From positions 146,984,145-147,048,144 of the forward strand of contig NC_084795.1 in NCBI RefSeq assembly GCF_963169125.1: 64,000 nt of DNA, written 5' to 3'. Positions 22,258 to 34,190 of this stretch are shown here, piece after piece. Both the position numbers and the translations under genes were made by a program. The stretch's first letter is position 1; every line of letters starts with the position of its first letter. The notes under the pieces were generated by a model. That model was not told the origin of the DNA. It made no database searches and saw only the letters and a list, made by a program, of their open reading frames with translations. This DNA is from Humulus lupulus (taxonomy: Eukaryota > Streptophyta > Magnoliopsida > Rosales > Cannabaceae).

Positions 22258-22681
22258 GAATCCTGGAATAGCTCAGGGCATCAGAGTTGCCTCAGTGCAT
22301 GAAGTCTCTACTTATGCTCAGGTGGTAGAGAAGGCTCTTGCTGTTGAGAGAAACAGAGATGAGAAAAAGAGTGCCATGGAGCATGGAGCTCATATAATGG
22401 TATCTCCATCTATTGGAGCAAGAAAGAAGAATAGCTGGAAGCCTTACCCAGAATGCGCTCGGTGTAAGAGGCATCATCTGGGAGAATGCCGAGCAAGGGC
22501 ATGTTTCGTATGTGGAATAGTTGGGCATCTCAAGAAGGATTTCCCAAGGCTAAGAGAGTTTGAGCAAAGGGGGATAGACAGCTCGACTCCAGCTCGAGTG
22601 TTTATTCCAGAGCAGTCAGAGTCTGGGACAGAGACTAGTTCCTCAGGAGTGGCAGGTCAGTTCTCTAGTTCGAAATTTTGA
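22253..22681 (+). pseudogene. gag: Element C gag, 3' part after the D insertion
   Basis: Reading resumes at GLNPGIAQGIRVASVHEV, which continues RFVQG before D. It includes TYAQVVEKALAVERN, a basic linker and two zinc-binding motifs: CARCKRHHLGEC and CFVCGIVGHLKKDF, in which the last Cys of the knuckle is replaced by Phe. A TGA closes the frame at 22679-22681. Homologous to the C-terminal part of B gag (3480-3840). Confidence 0.85.
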
Positions 22682-24303
22682 GTTATGCTGATTGGTTTTG
22701 GTGCCATGTGGTTCCTTTGTTTGTTGCATATATAGAGGTATAAAGTGGACATGCTGATGACATCTGTGTTGAGAGCTAGAGTTTTATGGCAAAAGGATGC
22801 ATAGAACTCATAGTTAGTGCGATGGATACCACTTGGATTGTGCCAGTGGGATTAGGACAGGTTGGACTAGTCTGTGAGTTCTTGGATGTGTTTCCAGGGG
22901 ATTAGCCAGGGTTTCTTTTATGTGAAAAAGATAGAATGGTGGTTTGATTAGTGCCAGGAATAGAGTTGGATTGAAGGAACTATATTGAATGACTTAATAG
23001 ATTTGTAAGAACTTGAGGTTTAGTTATTGAGTAGAATGAAATTCTCAAAAGTTGATCTTTGATCTGGTTGGTACCAGTTAGGGATCAGGGGAAAGGAATA
23101 TGCAAAAGGCTGTGTTTTTATCAGGTAAAAGCACTAGGAAGTGCTGGATTGTATTTTGAGAATTTATTTAATGCTAAGTGTTTATGGATCAGATGAACAG
23201 AGCATTCAAGGGATTATTTGAGTGGGGATTTGTGATCGTCTTGGACGATGGTATTGTGATGTATTCTCTTTGGAATTTGCTAAGGTCAAGGGATACCTTA
23301 GAAGGCAGGAGTGTCCTTGGATGGGCATGGTATTATATGTGTTTTGTGGAAAGAGTTCTGAGTTTCTTTTTACAGATCAGAATCAATTGACAAGTTGTTA
23401 TGACACCTCAGTGATATAGAGAAAGGATTGCTTATGCAACATGTTGGCTAAAAAAGATTTGACTAGAACTAGAGTAGGGTTCTGGTGGGCCAAGTAGCCA
23501 GTTCTGTGCTTGAGATTTCTATCTCAGAGGAGATCAAACGGAAGAATGACTAAGTGAACCATAGATAAAAAGGATTGAATGGAAGTCTTAGCTGGATTAG
23601 CTAAGGGTGTTACAGTGTCAGGTATGAATTTATTGAGATATAAGGATCATAAGGATCAGACTTGGAGTCTGATGGACACTGGGATTAGATGGGAGATTCT
23701 AGATGAATCTCATGTTACTTTTTTTTTCTCTTCATTCAGGCATCGTGTTAGTACGCCAATGTATGAAAGCTTTATGGTGATGGCCTGTGATGGAGAGGGG
23801 CATAATGGAATGTGTGATAAAGTTCTTAACCTGTTAGCAGGTTAAGACAAGGTATCAAGAATCTATAAGGTCATTGCAGCCTTTGAGTATTGTATAATAG
23901 AAATAAGAAAGCATCGCGATGGGTTTCGCAGTGGGGTTACCCAAGAAAGTGGGTCAGCATGATTGATTTGGGCTATTGTGGACGAGTATTCAGATCTCTT
24001 TGTGACAGAAATAGTATGCCTTCATGAAAATTCAAGGTCTATCTTATCAGATGAAGACTCTATTGCTACTTCCAGGTTATGGAAGGGTGAGGGAAGGCGA
24101 TGAGTATATAGATGGGATTCAGTACAGTTCATTGTTCTCAGGCTGGTCATAATCAGGGGGAGAATTTTCCAGAGTTGAAAGGGTACCTTATGAGATAAGG
24201 TATGGTAGAACATGTTCGTCACCCGTACATTGGAATAAGATGGGTGAGATGTTATATCTGGATCATGAGATGGTTCAGGGGACCATTGAGATTATTAGAG
24301 GTT
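22682..24303 (+). pseudogene. Element C pol, heavily decayed
   Basis: No long frame remains. Recognisable pieces come in the right order: the RT stretch FMDQMNRAFKGLFEWGFVIVLDDGIVMYS at 23180-23270 shows the catalytic loop with the first position changed (L-DD in place of I-DD). Integrase zinc-domain remnants appear at 23579-23845 (HVTFFFSS, then an MCDKVLNLLAG end). At 24190-24260 the segment resembling APYEMLYGRKCRSPIHWDE of B is still visible in DNA. Protease is not recognisable. The solo LTR E interrupts at 24304. The decay is much greater than in B. Confidence 0.7.
24299..24303. other. Target-site duplication of E, left copy (AGGTT)
   Basis: AGGTT immediately precedes TGTAACGCCC and is repeated at 26681-26685. 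Confidence 0.92.
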
Positions 24304-26680
24304 TGTAACGCCCTACTACCTTAGAGCCGTTACTTAGTGAGTTTAAAACAGAAATCGTGCTTTTGACTGACTCCTAGGTGGTTTCTAAAACCAAAAGTGT
24401 GAATAAACCAGAGTTTAAGGCTGTACTCTTTGAAAATGTTTAGCTTCATTGAAAACATTAAGTATCAAACATCTGGGATCCCAAAAATAAGGTCTACAAA
24501 ATATTTACAACTCAAAAATAGATTTACACCAGATTGACTATCAAAAGAATGAGTTAATACAGCCATATACAAAATGCCCCGAACCAAAGCAGTCGGGCAG
24601 GCCGAACATGTACGCGCCGCCCCCAGGCTCTCCATAATCATGGCCGGTTGACTGAATCCTTACTTTTACCTGCCACACAGAGCACCCATGAGCCGAAGCC
24701 CAGCAAGAAAACCCAAACAGTATATAACATATGCACAGAATATATCTGACATATAATCCATTGCTAAATAGGAAAACCATCAGACAGATCAAGCACGGCC
24801 ATGCCGCCCCAAAGGCCTTACCAAAGCCTAGGGTCTCGGTCCTCACCGTAAGGATAACTCATGTATCCATTGGGTCCCACCTTGGCTATAAGCACCCCAT
24901 GTGCTGAGTGTTACTTCCGGCCCCAAGGCCGTACCCGGCCCTTGCCGCTCTCGGCCTTAGCTGTTCATTTCATTATAATCGCACGCATAATACATTTCGA
25001 AATAATTGTCCAAACATATAATAATTCATCCAAGGTCATACATTTTCAAGTAAAACAATCTAGGGCCATGCCCTGCAGTAACATTGTGGGCCCATGCCCT
25101 GATCCCGGGTGTTACAGTTTTCTTACCTTTAAATTCGGTAGCCTTCATCACCTGACTCCTTGAGCACGATCCTACGCGAGCCCTAGCGCTTACCTAAGCA
25201 AAATCCGTAATTCAAAGTCATTACCAAACCTCAAGTCCAAAACCTAGCCTCGGGACCAATCCCGAGCCACCGGGAAGTCCTAGATCCCCAAAACAAAGTG
25301 GTGGAATCGAGCCCCGAACCCTAGGTCAAAATCCCTTAACAAAAACCCAAAAATCCCCTTCTGTGAACAGTGCAGCTACAGCGCTCTAAAGAGGGCGTTG
25401 TAGCGCTACAAGCAGAACCACCCACCAGAAACAGGGGCTAGCGCTACAGTGCCCCCTGACTAGCGCTGTAGCGCTAGTTGCAGCCAGACCAAACCCAAAA
25501 ATCGCTTCTTGCGATTTCCTTCTACCATTTCAACCCCAAACTTGTCCAAACCTTTCCCAAGCCCAAAAACAAACTTATCAACACCTCACACTCATCCCAA
25601 GCATCCCAAGAACTCATACCCCAAGCTCAAGCAACCCAAAACTCAAAATCTATCACAATGAACCCGAAAACCAGAAATTCACTCAAACAACAAAGATAAG
25701 GTCTTAGAAATCATACCGCGGATAGAAATTCGACCTTGAGTTGAACCCTAGATCTCCTTAGCTTGCACCTTCACAACCTTGACCTGATTTCCCCAAAAAT
25801 CCCATCTATTTAGCTCAAATACACAGCTCAAACCAGTCATGCCCTAAAACTAAAATCTCCAAGAACTTACCTCAAATTTCTGATGTGATCTTGCTAATCC
25901 TTGCCAATCCTCAAGTCTAGCTTAGGATCCTTGATGCTCAGCCTACCCTAGCTCTCCACTGAGCTTAACTCCAAGAAAATGAAGGAAAATGGTTGGGAGA
26001 GCCACAAACCGATTCTTTAAAGCCAAACCCTCCTGTTTTCCCTCTTTTCTTTTCTCTTCCTTCTTTCTTTCTTTTCAGCCTATAACTCTTTCTCTAAAAA
26101 ATCCACTAAGTATAAAGCCCCCCTGAACTCATCTCTTACAAGCCTAAAGACCAAAATGCCCTCCCTTAATAATTCTAAACCTTTATGCCCATAAAGGGAC
26201 ATTTTAGTCATATTACCCAAATTCCCACTAATTCCTCAAGTGTTCCTAATAATTCCCGCTCGCTACCCAATACCTGATTAATCACCAATTATACATTCCT
26301 CATCATCAAGATTAACCTCAGTATATTTTCCAAATTCTCATTTAAACTCCCCAGGCTTAACCCAAGCCAGGTATAGATTCCCGCTTTGACTTTTCTGCTA
26401 ACCCGCTCATTCTAGGATCGTCTCGAGTCACAGATCACAGATATCAACACAGTCATGCCCAAAACAGCCAAATTACAATTATGCTCTTTCTAAGATAATC
26501 AGGTCTACATGCATACTAGTTCACATAGTCATGCATCTTAAATAATCAAATAGTCATATAACGTGCATTAAATCATAATCATGCATTAAACTCATTAAAG
26601 TCACACACAAAATCCCATTATGCCCTCCAGGCACACTACTCAAGGCCCTTAAGCCTTAATAGCGAATTTGGGTCGTTACA
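24304..26680 (-). repeat. E: solo LTR of the B family (2377 bp)
   Basis: The plus strand starts TGTAACGCCCTACTACC and ends GGGTCGTTACA; the reverse complement matches B's 3' LTR end to end. Flanks are the perfect TSD AGGTT, and no internal element sequence is present, so it is a solo LTR left by recombination between the two LTRs of one copy. It holds the B-type palindromes (25374-25478), including 9-bp arms at 25459-25478, and the reverse of all B LTR landmarks. It sits in C integrase. Confidence 0.92.
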
Positions 26681-26685
26681 AGGTT
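26681..26685. other. Target-site duplication of E, right copy (AGGTT)
   Basis: It follows the LTR end CA at 26680. Confidence 0.92.
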
Positions 26686-27053
26686 GGAGCTTGGATGCTC
26701 ACTTCTTAGAGTAAATAGCAAAGTGTTACTGCATTGAAAAGTAGGAACATGGAGTTCCGAGCAGAAAGTTATGTCCTCCTCAAGAATCACCATGGAAAGG
26801 GGTGATGAGAAAAGGCAAGTTGAGCCTTGATTAGTATGACAATTTGACTCCTAAATGGGACTGGTCAGATTATCATTTATTGGGCCATAGCTTTGGCTCC
26901 GATGGCTGTACATTGTGTTATGTATTTCCATGCAGTGGACATGGGTTGAAAGAACTCATGAATTGAGTTATGAGGATCTGGGAAAACTGGAATCAGTTGT
27001 GCGGAATTCTTATTCTGGGCTGTTCAGAAAAATTTCGAAGACGAAATTTCAAT
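26686..27053 (+). pseudogene. Element C pol end, remnant
   Basis: This is decayed integrase C-terminus and chromodomain-like tail. The DNA around 26930-27030 still resembles the B tail (the LSYEDLGK and LFRK-like end, then the tract TTTCGAAGACGAAATTTC that also precedes the polypurine tract in A and B). No usable frame remains. Confidence 0.6.
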
Positions 27054-27067
27054 AAGGAGGGGATAGT
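27054..27067 (+). other. Element C polypurine tract
   Basis: AAGGAGGGGATAGT abuts the LTR start TGTAATGCCCC at 27068. Confidence 0.87.
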
Positions 27068-29953
27068 TGTAATGCCCCAAATTTCCTAATAAGGTTTAGG
27101 ACCTTGATTAGGAGGCCGGGAGGGAAATAATTGATTTATTATGATATTTAATGATTATATGCATGTGTTATGTGAATTTTATTATTATATGATGGTGTAT
27201 GCATGCATATGGGTTCATATTTTAATTGCAAAGAACATTTTGGTAATTTGGCCCGTTGAGGGTGTGATTGTGTATTTTTATGCATGGGGATGAATTATAA
27301 ATATTACCACATTATATGTGGATTGGTTCGAGCCATTCGGCATGAGACGATCATGGAATGCAAGTTTTCGGTCTAGTCATAACGGGTTTAAGTTTAGGGC
27401 TCGGAGTGAGTCTCGGGATAATTTGGTGATTAGAACGTTACCGGGAATAAAAGGATAATGGGTTATGAATTATTAGTATTTGAGAATATTGAGAGTAGCG
27501 GGAATTAGAGGGTATTAATTATAATTAACGAGATAGGCGGGAAATGACGGTTTTACCCTTGGGATGAATTTAGAAGCCTTTACTTGACCTAGGGGCAATA
27601 TGGTCATTTGGAAAAGGATATGTATCATTTAAAGGCTGTAGAAAATGTATGAAAAGAAAACAGAGCATCATCATCCTCATCTTTCTTTCTCTCCCGTACT
27701 TTTTCCTCCTCCTTCTTCCTTTTGATTTTTGAGAGCCAATTTGAGGTAGCAAGCTAGGAGAGCAAGGCTTGAGGGCTTAGGACTTTGGTTCAATCATTGA
27801 AGGGGATCTAAATCAAGCTTGAGGTAAGGAATTCATCCATGAAAGCAAGCCATACTCTGTTTTTCCTTATGGTTTTTCAGTTGAGAATTTGAGGTGTTAG
27901 TGGTGGGAATTCATGGAAGCTTTTGTGTAAGTTTAAGTGGGTTTTGATGAGGGTGTGATATAGATGATGATTTGGGGTTGAATTGGATGTTTGCGATTGA
28001 TTTGGAGGGTTGGTTATAAGAGAAATCGCAAGGAAGAAGAACCAGAAAGTTTCTGGTCTGTAATTGGCGCAGCAGCGCTAGGCAGGGCAGAGAGCTGGGC
28101 TCTCTGACTTGGGAAATAGGGCTGCAGCGCTGGTCCATTTTTCAGCAAGCCTATTTTAGGGCTCGGAATGACTTTTAAGGATTGGGGTTTCGTTCCTTTG
28201 CCCCGTTTGAGTATATTAAGATTCTCGAGAGTGCGGGATGGATCCCGAGAGTGTGGTTTTAGATTATAAACCTTTTTTATGATTTATTTTATTGATGGGA
28301 TTCCATATTTGGTTATGACTAGGTGACCACTAAAGGATCAAAGGGTTGATCGTTCTCAAGGGTCTTTCCTTTATTTATTCTTGCTCGAATCATAGGTAAG
28401 AAAACTGCACCCCATGTGTGACATGCATGGCTATGATTGATGCATGTTGGATGTTTAAATGTAAACATTGATAGCATAATGAATGCTTGGCAATTTTTCC
28501 CATTTGCATATGATTATTATTTAGGCATGCTGGTCGGCTAAATGTGATGCATGTGAGGCACGAGAAACATGAGATTAGGGCATGCCTTGAATGATGAATA
28601 TGAGATTGGTCAGAGCTTGAGTCTCTGTGTCTGCGCATGATCATTATTATGCTCGTAGTTGTTAAGTAAGCATGTTGAATGCCTTATCTTTGGAAGTGTG
28701 ACATATGATATATGTTTGGTAGCAATGCATACTTGTGCATGGCACTGACTCATCAGTCAGAATTGGCAAAGGTGTTAGTATCAACTGTGAAGCTGTGACT
28801 CATTAGTCAGGTTCGGCAATGGTACTGGACACTGGTCACATAGCGCTGACTCATTAGTCAGGACGGCCTTAGCGTGTTCCACGCAAGCCATGTCGATTAG
28901 ATCAAATCGACCTTCTGCATTGAATGACTCAAAGAGCATTAATGCTGGACCGACCCCAAGTTCGATGAATATAAACAAGCGCTTAACTAGCCAAAGGCTA
29001 GTCATTTAGAGCCAGGGCCAGCGAGCCCCGTGACTATTAGGTCACATGGCTATGGGCACCGGCCCTTAGTGACATGCTTGTCAGTCACTCATTTGATAAG
29101 AGCCATGGCAGGAAAGTCCAGGTAACAGTGTCGTTACACGGCTATCGTCACTGGGCCTCTAGTGACTTGTTTGTTGGTCACTCAGTATGGTTTAAGAGGA
29201 CCTCAAAGTTATATTCACTCTTCTGATTAGAGCTATGAGCTCTGTATGATCATTTTGATCATCACATGCATGGCTTGGGCACTGAGGCCCCTAGTGACTT
29301 GCTTGTTGGTCACTCAGCATGGTTTATCGGAACCTCAAGTGTTGCGACACTCATTTGATTAGTGACTTGTTTGGCAGTCACTCATCTTATTAGGATTGAG
29401 TTGATAGTCCTCCAATCAGAAGAACAGGATTTCTTATTCTGGATACCCCAGCATCGTTTGAACTCATTTGCATGCTGAATAGAGCTATGTTTGCTAGGCA
29501 TGCTAGATATGATTTGATATCATGATATGACTGTTTATGAGCATATGTGTTTTCTTGCTGGGCCTCGGCTCACCGGTGCTTTGTGGTGCAGGTAAAGGCA
29601 AAAGAAAGCTGGACCATCCTTGAGTTGGAGAGCTTAGGTGATGATGTGTACATATGCAGCTGCTCGACCAATACTTGGGCGAGGTTTGAAAGTGGAACTA
29701 GGGTTAAACCCTGTTTTGTCGCTTAGAACGGCCTGTTGTAAATATTTTCTTGTAATAGACTTTGAAATTATATTTTTGGGATCCCAATGTATATATTAAA
29801 CATTCTAGTGAAACGTTATATCTTAACCAAAATTTTTAATCCCTAAACCGCTAATCACACTTAGTTACACGTTTATGGCCAAACGACTCGATTAGTGAGT
29901 TTAGCACTGTTTGCAATGTGCACTGTAGCGGTCCCTGGAGTTGGGGCGTTATA
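27068..29953 (+). repeat. Element C 3' LTR (2886 bp)
   Basis: It starts TGTAATGCCCC and ends GGGGCGTTATA, where the final CA is mutated to TA (compare GTTACA at 12044). From 27536 it pairs with the 5' LTR 9733-12044. It keeps a ~117-bp segment (28932-29048) absent from the 5' copy, flanked by ATT. Landmarks: palindrome 28089-28105, GGTAAGAAAACTGCACCC (28396), TGACTCA units at 28746, 28796 and 28847, hairpins at 29068, 29161, 29293 and 29361, shared block GGCTCACCGGTGCT (29567) and GGGATCCCAA (29778). Confidence 0.9.
28746..29382 (+). repeat. TGAC/GTCA palindrome array in LTR C (3' copy)
   Basis: The palindromes lie at 28746-28759, 28796-28809 and 28847-28860; AGTGAC/GTCACT hairpins lie at 29068-29089, 29161-29182, 29293-29314 and 29361-29382. 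All seven units are intact in both LTRs although the LTRs have diverged elsewhere. Confidence 0.8.
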
Positions 29954-31300
29954 GAGACCACTTGGACAGGTTTAGCATGACTTTACCTCCATCAAATGAG
30001 CTCATTGAGGCCTCATCTTGTGCTTCATTTCCCGAGCACGAAGGCTCAATGGAGCGGGGATTAGGGCCGCATGAGCTCGAGCTCACGCGTTTCCCCCTTG
30101 TGGGAATCTTGGACATTGGCAACAGGACGTCCTCCAACCTCATGTACTTATGAATCCCATCATCATCCGTGGACTCGCCATCACCCAGGAGACTACACTA
30201 GTGGATCATGTCCTCATGAAGAAGGTAGTTGAGGGACCGTCAGCCATATGGGAGCTTGAAAATTTCCTCCTGATGGTCTTTCATGGCCTTAGTAGGCTGA
30301 GGATGATGATAGTTGGCTGAATAGTCGAATGGAATGAACAATCTAAGCTCGAAGTATAAAATATTTATACTAGAGGAGATTAAAATGAATTATGACAAAA
30401 TACTTATGGATTCGTTGGAAGGAATAAAATCTGGATGGACAGACGGGTAGCCTGACAGATAATGAAACTCGTCCTCGCTGTGAGCTCAAGAAGGGTTACT
30501 CTTGAGGCAGAAGAAGTATAGAATCTAGTGCATCAAAGATCTGTCCCACTTCATCTCGTGGTAGAGAGACCTTAGGGCTGCGACCACCGTATAAGAGTTG
30601 GGCTGGAGTTAGAGCGAGGCAATGCCAACATAGTCGATGAAGCTCTGGAAGTAGTCCCTCAGTGACAGCAATGCCCCAGCTCGCATATGTTTATGGTTCT
30701 AGGCCACGAGTTTGACTTTCCTCTCAAGGTCATCTTCACCTGAAGCAAAGCAACTCCTCTTGTCGGAGCTGGCAGGCTGACACACCAGCTTGTCCGATAA
30801 CTTTATCCCATGGCAAGATAGTAGTTCTAAATCTACATGGTGGAAGTAACGAAGCTTTGATATTGTTCAACCTCGAGGAAAGAACTCTTCGAGACTGGGA
30901 TGTACAAGGCTTTGGTGGAAGTGTGTGTGGTTGGTTGGTTCAAAGCGCTCTTCATGAATTCAAATGAGAGCTCGCCTGGGGAAAAGGCTATGGTGACCCT
31001 ACACTTGGGATCTAAGGGAATTGGTCGGATCTCGGGGTTCAGGTCAGGATAAATGGCAAATCGAACCCTCTTCATTTTTCCCTCTTCGACCTCGTCGATT
31101 TGACGTTGAAAGTGGGCATGGATATCTTCCCCTTCGAGACATTCCTTGTGTTCCTAAATCAACCACTGGTTTCGAGAAAACGGTGACTCAGGTGGAGGAG
31201 ACGATGGGTGATAAAGGATCGCAAGCTCATGCTCCCACTGATTCTTTGAAGACTGTGGCATCTAACAAGAAACAAAAAGGTGAAGGCCCCATTATTTAAA
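29954..31300 (-). pseudogene. Element H: antisense gene in the 3' internal region, decayed
   Basis: The longest open part is 30833-31075 (RVRFAIYPDLNPEIRPIPLD at its start). Beyond its stop the minus strand still reads LSLRDYFQSFIDYVG, LQPNSYTVVAALRSLYHEM and FHYLSGYPSVHPDF at roughly 30450-30690, with stops between. From memory this pattern resembles the plant domain called putative gypsy-type transposon (PF04195 type); I could not search for it. It runs opposite to H, whose LTR is on the plus strand. Extra antisense ORFs between pol and 3' LTR are known in Tat-lineage elements such as Grande, so H may belong there. C interrupts H at 29953. Confidence 0.5.
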
Positions 31301-32260
31301 AGCGTGGAAACAATTAAGGTTCGATAACTCAAGTTTACAAGCTCGAGATAACGAGATCGCATTAATCGAGCCTGGAGGCTCGAAATAGCAAGAGTAACTC
31401 AAGTGCCAAAACCGAGCTATTAAAATTTCGAGGCATCGAGAGTGGGGTAATTGCTATCATTTTGGAGTACCCCGAATTTCTAGGAAAAAGTAGGCAGTTA
31501 CCCAAAAAGAAGATATTATCGGGATACGTGCGTTAAAACCCTAATCCAGAACCCTTTTTCTTGAGCTACACGAAACCTATAACTTATTACCCCATAACCT
31601 AAAAAAGGTTCCATTTTTATCTGCTTTCACCGCCTTTCGAACGTATTTATGATCACTACAAATCTACACAAATCAAAAACTACCTCTTGCAAATATAATT
31701 TCAAGAATGTAGTAAGAACCAGAAGAATTTTCTTAGGTCAAGAAGAATGAAAGAAAAAGGAAACGTATAAAAAATGAGTGATAAAGTTTGGTGAACTTAC
31801 ACAAAGTAGATCTTGGGAATATATAGATCGTAGACTAGAGAAGGGGAAGCAGAAATGATCCCATGGAGCTGAAAGTTGTGAGATTGTGTTGCTTCTTTGG
31901 TATGGAGAACATGCAAAGAGAAGAGAGCTCTGGTTCGTGTTTTCTTTTCTAAAAAAGAAAAGGCAAAGTGATGAGGTAGAAGATGGTGAATAGACTTAAA
32001 TAAGCAAAAAGGTGATACACATAGGGCAATCTGAGCCCTTGATTTGGGTTAAAAAGTGATCTAAGGGATCACGATTCGATTTCAAAATTTGGTGGCAAAA
32101 AGAGAATAGGAAAGGACGTGTGTAGATAAAAGAGTACTCGAGTACTCTCGGTATGCAATCCCCTATAGACACGTGTCCCCACTCGAGTGTGCTAGGTGGG
32201 CACGTTTTTCAAAAGTGAAGTTCAAAGTTTCCATCTCAGAGGATTCAAACGAACACTTTT
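31301..32260 (-). promoter_or_regulatory. Possible promoter and leader of the antisense gene in H
   Basis: No gene is seen on the plus strand here. On the minus strand a TATA-like TATTTAAG (about 32002-31995) is followed by a pyrimidine-rich stretch (31975-31860) and a splice-donor-like TGTGTAAGTTC at about 31804-31794. This would suit an mRNA start and leader intron for the gene at 29954-31300. It is inference from motif order only. Confidence 0.3.
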
Positions 32261-32272
32261 AAAGGGGCAAAA
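32261..32272 (+). other. Element H polypurine tract
   Basis: AAAGGGGCAAAA abuts the LTR start TGTTACACCC, fixing H on the plus strand. Confidence 0.75.
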
Positions 32273-32414
32273 TGTTACACCCAAATTTTGAGATCAAATA
32301 AATAGCCTCAAAATGTAGGCTCGTAAAAAGTAATCTTGAAAATAACAAGTGGTAACAGTACCCTTGTATAATTTGACATACGATTCCAAATCTGTTATTA
32401 GAGTTCAAGCAAGT

Positions 32415-32419
32415 ATTGT
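32415..32419. other. Probable TSD of G, left copy (ATTGT)
   Basis: ATTGT precedes TGTAATGCCCC; the right copy is ATTGC (34229-34233), four of five bases. Confidence 0.65.
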
Positions 32420-33561
32420 TGTAATGCCCCGACTAATTCTAGACCTCGGACCATTGAAAACTACTAAACATAACTACTATTTTGGAATACATTCAAGAAA
32501 TAATAGAACTTTATTAAAAATAAAAAAATACGGGACCCATTGTTATTACATAAAAACATAAAGAAAACATAACCTTAATTATTTGTTCAAATACTAAATG
32601 TAGAAAAATAAATACATAAATTGAAAAGATTCAAAATAACTTCATCCTCGATCTTCCAATAGTTCATTCTATCCCTCCTTCCAAGCTTATTTTCCTGCAC
32701 CATCTAAAAATAAAAGGAATAAGCCTAATGCCCAGCAAGGAAAATCTACTACAACATATCATAAATGATAAGACTATATCATAAAAGATATAACGTAAAA
32801 ACGTATATCATATAAACATAGGACTGCAATATTAATGGCCATTAACTCATTACCGTAGCATGTGATAAAACCATCTAGGTCCTCAGTCTACTAATCGAGG
32901 TAGGTTAGATCACAAGGTAGTATATGATAACCCATCTTGGTCCCCTGTCTACTAATTAAGGTAGGGTAAATCATAACTCTAGTCTACGATAATGATAAAG
33001 ATCTTAGGATTTGATTTGCTATCTAAGCAACAATAATACCCTAGTGAATATAACATAAAACATATACATACATATATACATAAATATAACATAGCATATA
33101 AACATATCATAACACATACAATCTAACCTGTTTTCCATACCAAAAACCGGGATATTGGAGACAAGAATGGGATTGGAAACTCCTAAAACCAACAGTAAGT
33201 ATCATGAGTTTTTAAATAAATGGAGATGAAAAGGAGGTCTAAACCATCAAGATAGAAACTTACCGAAAACCTTAAGTTTCAAGAAACTTAACACCTAACC
33301 AAAAGCCATAAATTCAAGTTAGGATCTAAAAGAAATATAAGGAACTAAATATGAGGATAAGAATATCTTGATAGACTAGAACTTCTATCTACACCTCAAT
33401 ACTAAAATGTCACTCTATCTTACTTCCCAAGTGTTTATAAAGCTTAGATGGAAAAGCTTTTAAATCCCAAATCCTAGTGTTTTCTCTCTAGAATAAACTT
33501 AGCAGCTTGGAGCCTCTGAAGAATGCTTGAATAATGAATGAAATGGCTGAGTGCTAGGTCC

Positions 33562-33569
33562 TATTTATA
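33562..33569 (-). promoter_or_regulatory. TATA box of solo LTR G
   Basis: The plus-strand CTATTTATAG reads CTATAAATAG on the minus strand; the palindromes at 33757-33888 lie 190-320 bp upstream. Confidence 0.65.
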
Positions 33570-33756
33570 GAGTTCAAGGAGTGAAACTAACCCCTTTTAA
33601 GATTAAGAAATAAATGAATATAAATTGAATAAATTTGAATTTTTGGTTCAACAAATGCCCAGAACTCGGTGAAAAACGTTCAGGAGCAAATATAAGTTGT
33701 TGAGGGTTGTTTCTAATTCGATTCCATGAAGTTTCAAAAATGCATAAGGGCAGCTG

Positions 33757-33888
33757 ATATATTGCCCCCTATAGGCGATATATCGCCTGTCCCTATATCC
33801 CAAGCCTCTGTGGATTCGTTTGTGCGAAGTTGACGTATTTTTTGTATCAACCTTAGGCGACATATCGGCCCCTATAGCTGTGATATAT
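33757..33888 (-). repeat. Palindrome cluster in LTR G (GGCGATATATCGCC)
   Basis: AGGCGATATATCGCCT (33773-33788) is a perfect 16-bp palindrome. Partial relatives lie at about 33756-33766 (GATATATTGCC), 33854-33869 (AGGCGACATATCGGCC) and 33881-33888 (TGATATAT). Confidence 0.7.
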
Positions 33889-34162
33889 CAACATACATTG
33901 ATATTTTAAACACGTTTTTGCACGTTTTCAGCACACTTGAAGTTTGTTAAAACAATTTTGATTGAGTAAAACGTGATCCTAACAACTGCTGGAAGATTCT
34001 AGAGCTTCTAGATCTATCTTTTATTAATTTATTCATCTAAAATGCTTAAATCCTCAATAAACATACATGTGACAAGTGTCACACTCTTAATTATTCTATC
34101 TAAACCTTAGGTTATAATAAATAATATTTCTAGGACCAGCTATATTAATCAAACCTTATGTT

Positions 34163-34190
34163 CCACCACCACCACCACCACCACTACCAC
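34163..34190. repeat. CCA trinucleotide microsatellite
   Basis: CCACCACCACCACCACCACCAC runs with interruptions (CTACCAC) at the end. It lies inside LTR G, near its high-coordinate end. Confidence 0.85.

Larger units (their letters stand above)
9733..29953 (+). mobile_element. Element C: old Ty3/gypsy element, interrupted by B, D and E
   Basis: C can be followed through its interruptions: 5' LTR 9733-12044, primer site 12049, gag 12534-13191 then 22253-22681, decayed pol 22682-24303 then 26681-27050, polypurine tract 27054-27067 and 3' LTR 27068-29953. The joins are exact: removing D with one copy of GGATT restores continuous gag, and removing E with one copy of AGGTT restores the end of integrase. 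Primer site, gag layout and polypurine tract match the chromovirus-like B. Its coding part is far more decayed than B's. Sequence right of 29953 belongs to H, so C is inserted in H; GAGAC (29954-29958) would be its right TSD. Confidence 0.82.

Noticed and set aside
24304..26680. E as a full-length retrotransposon
   Set aside because: There is no primer site, gag or pol between its ends; the TSD flanks a single LTR.
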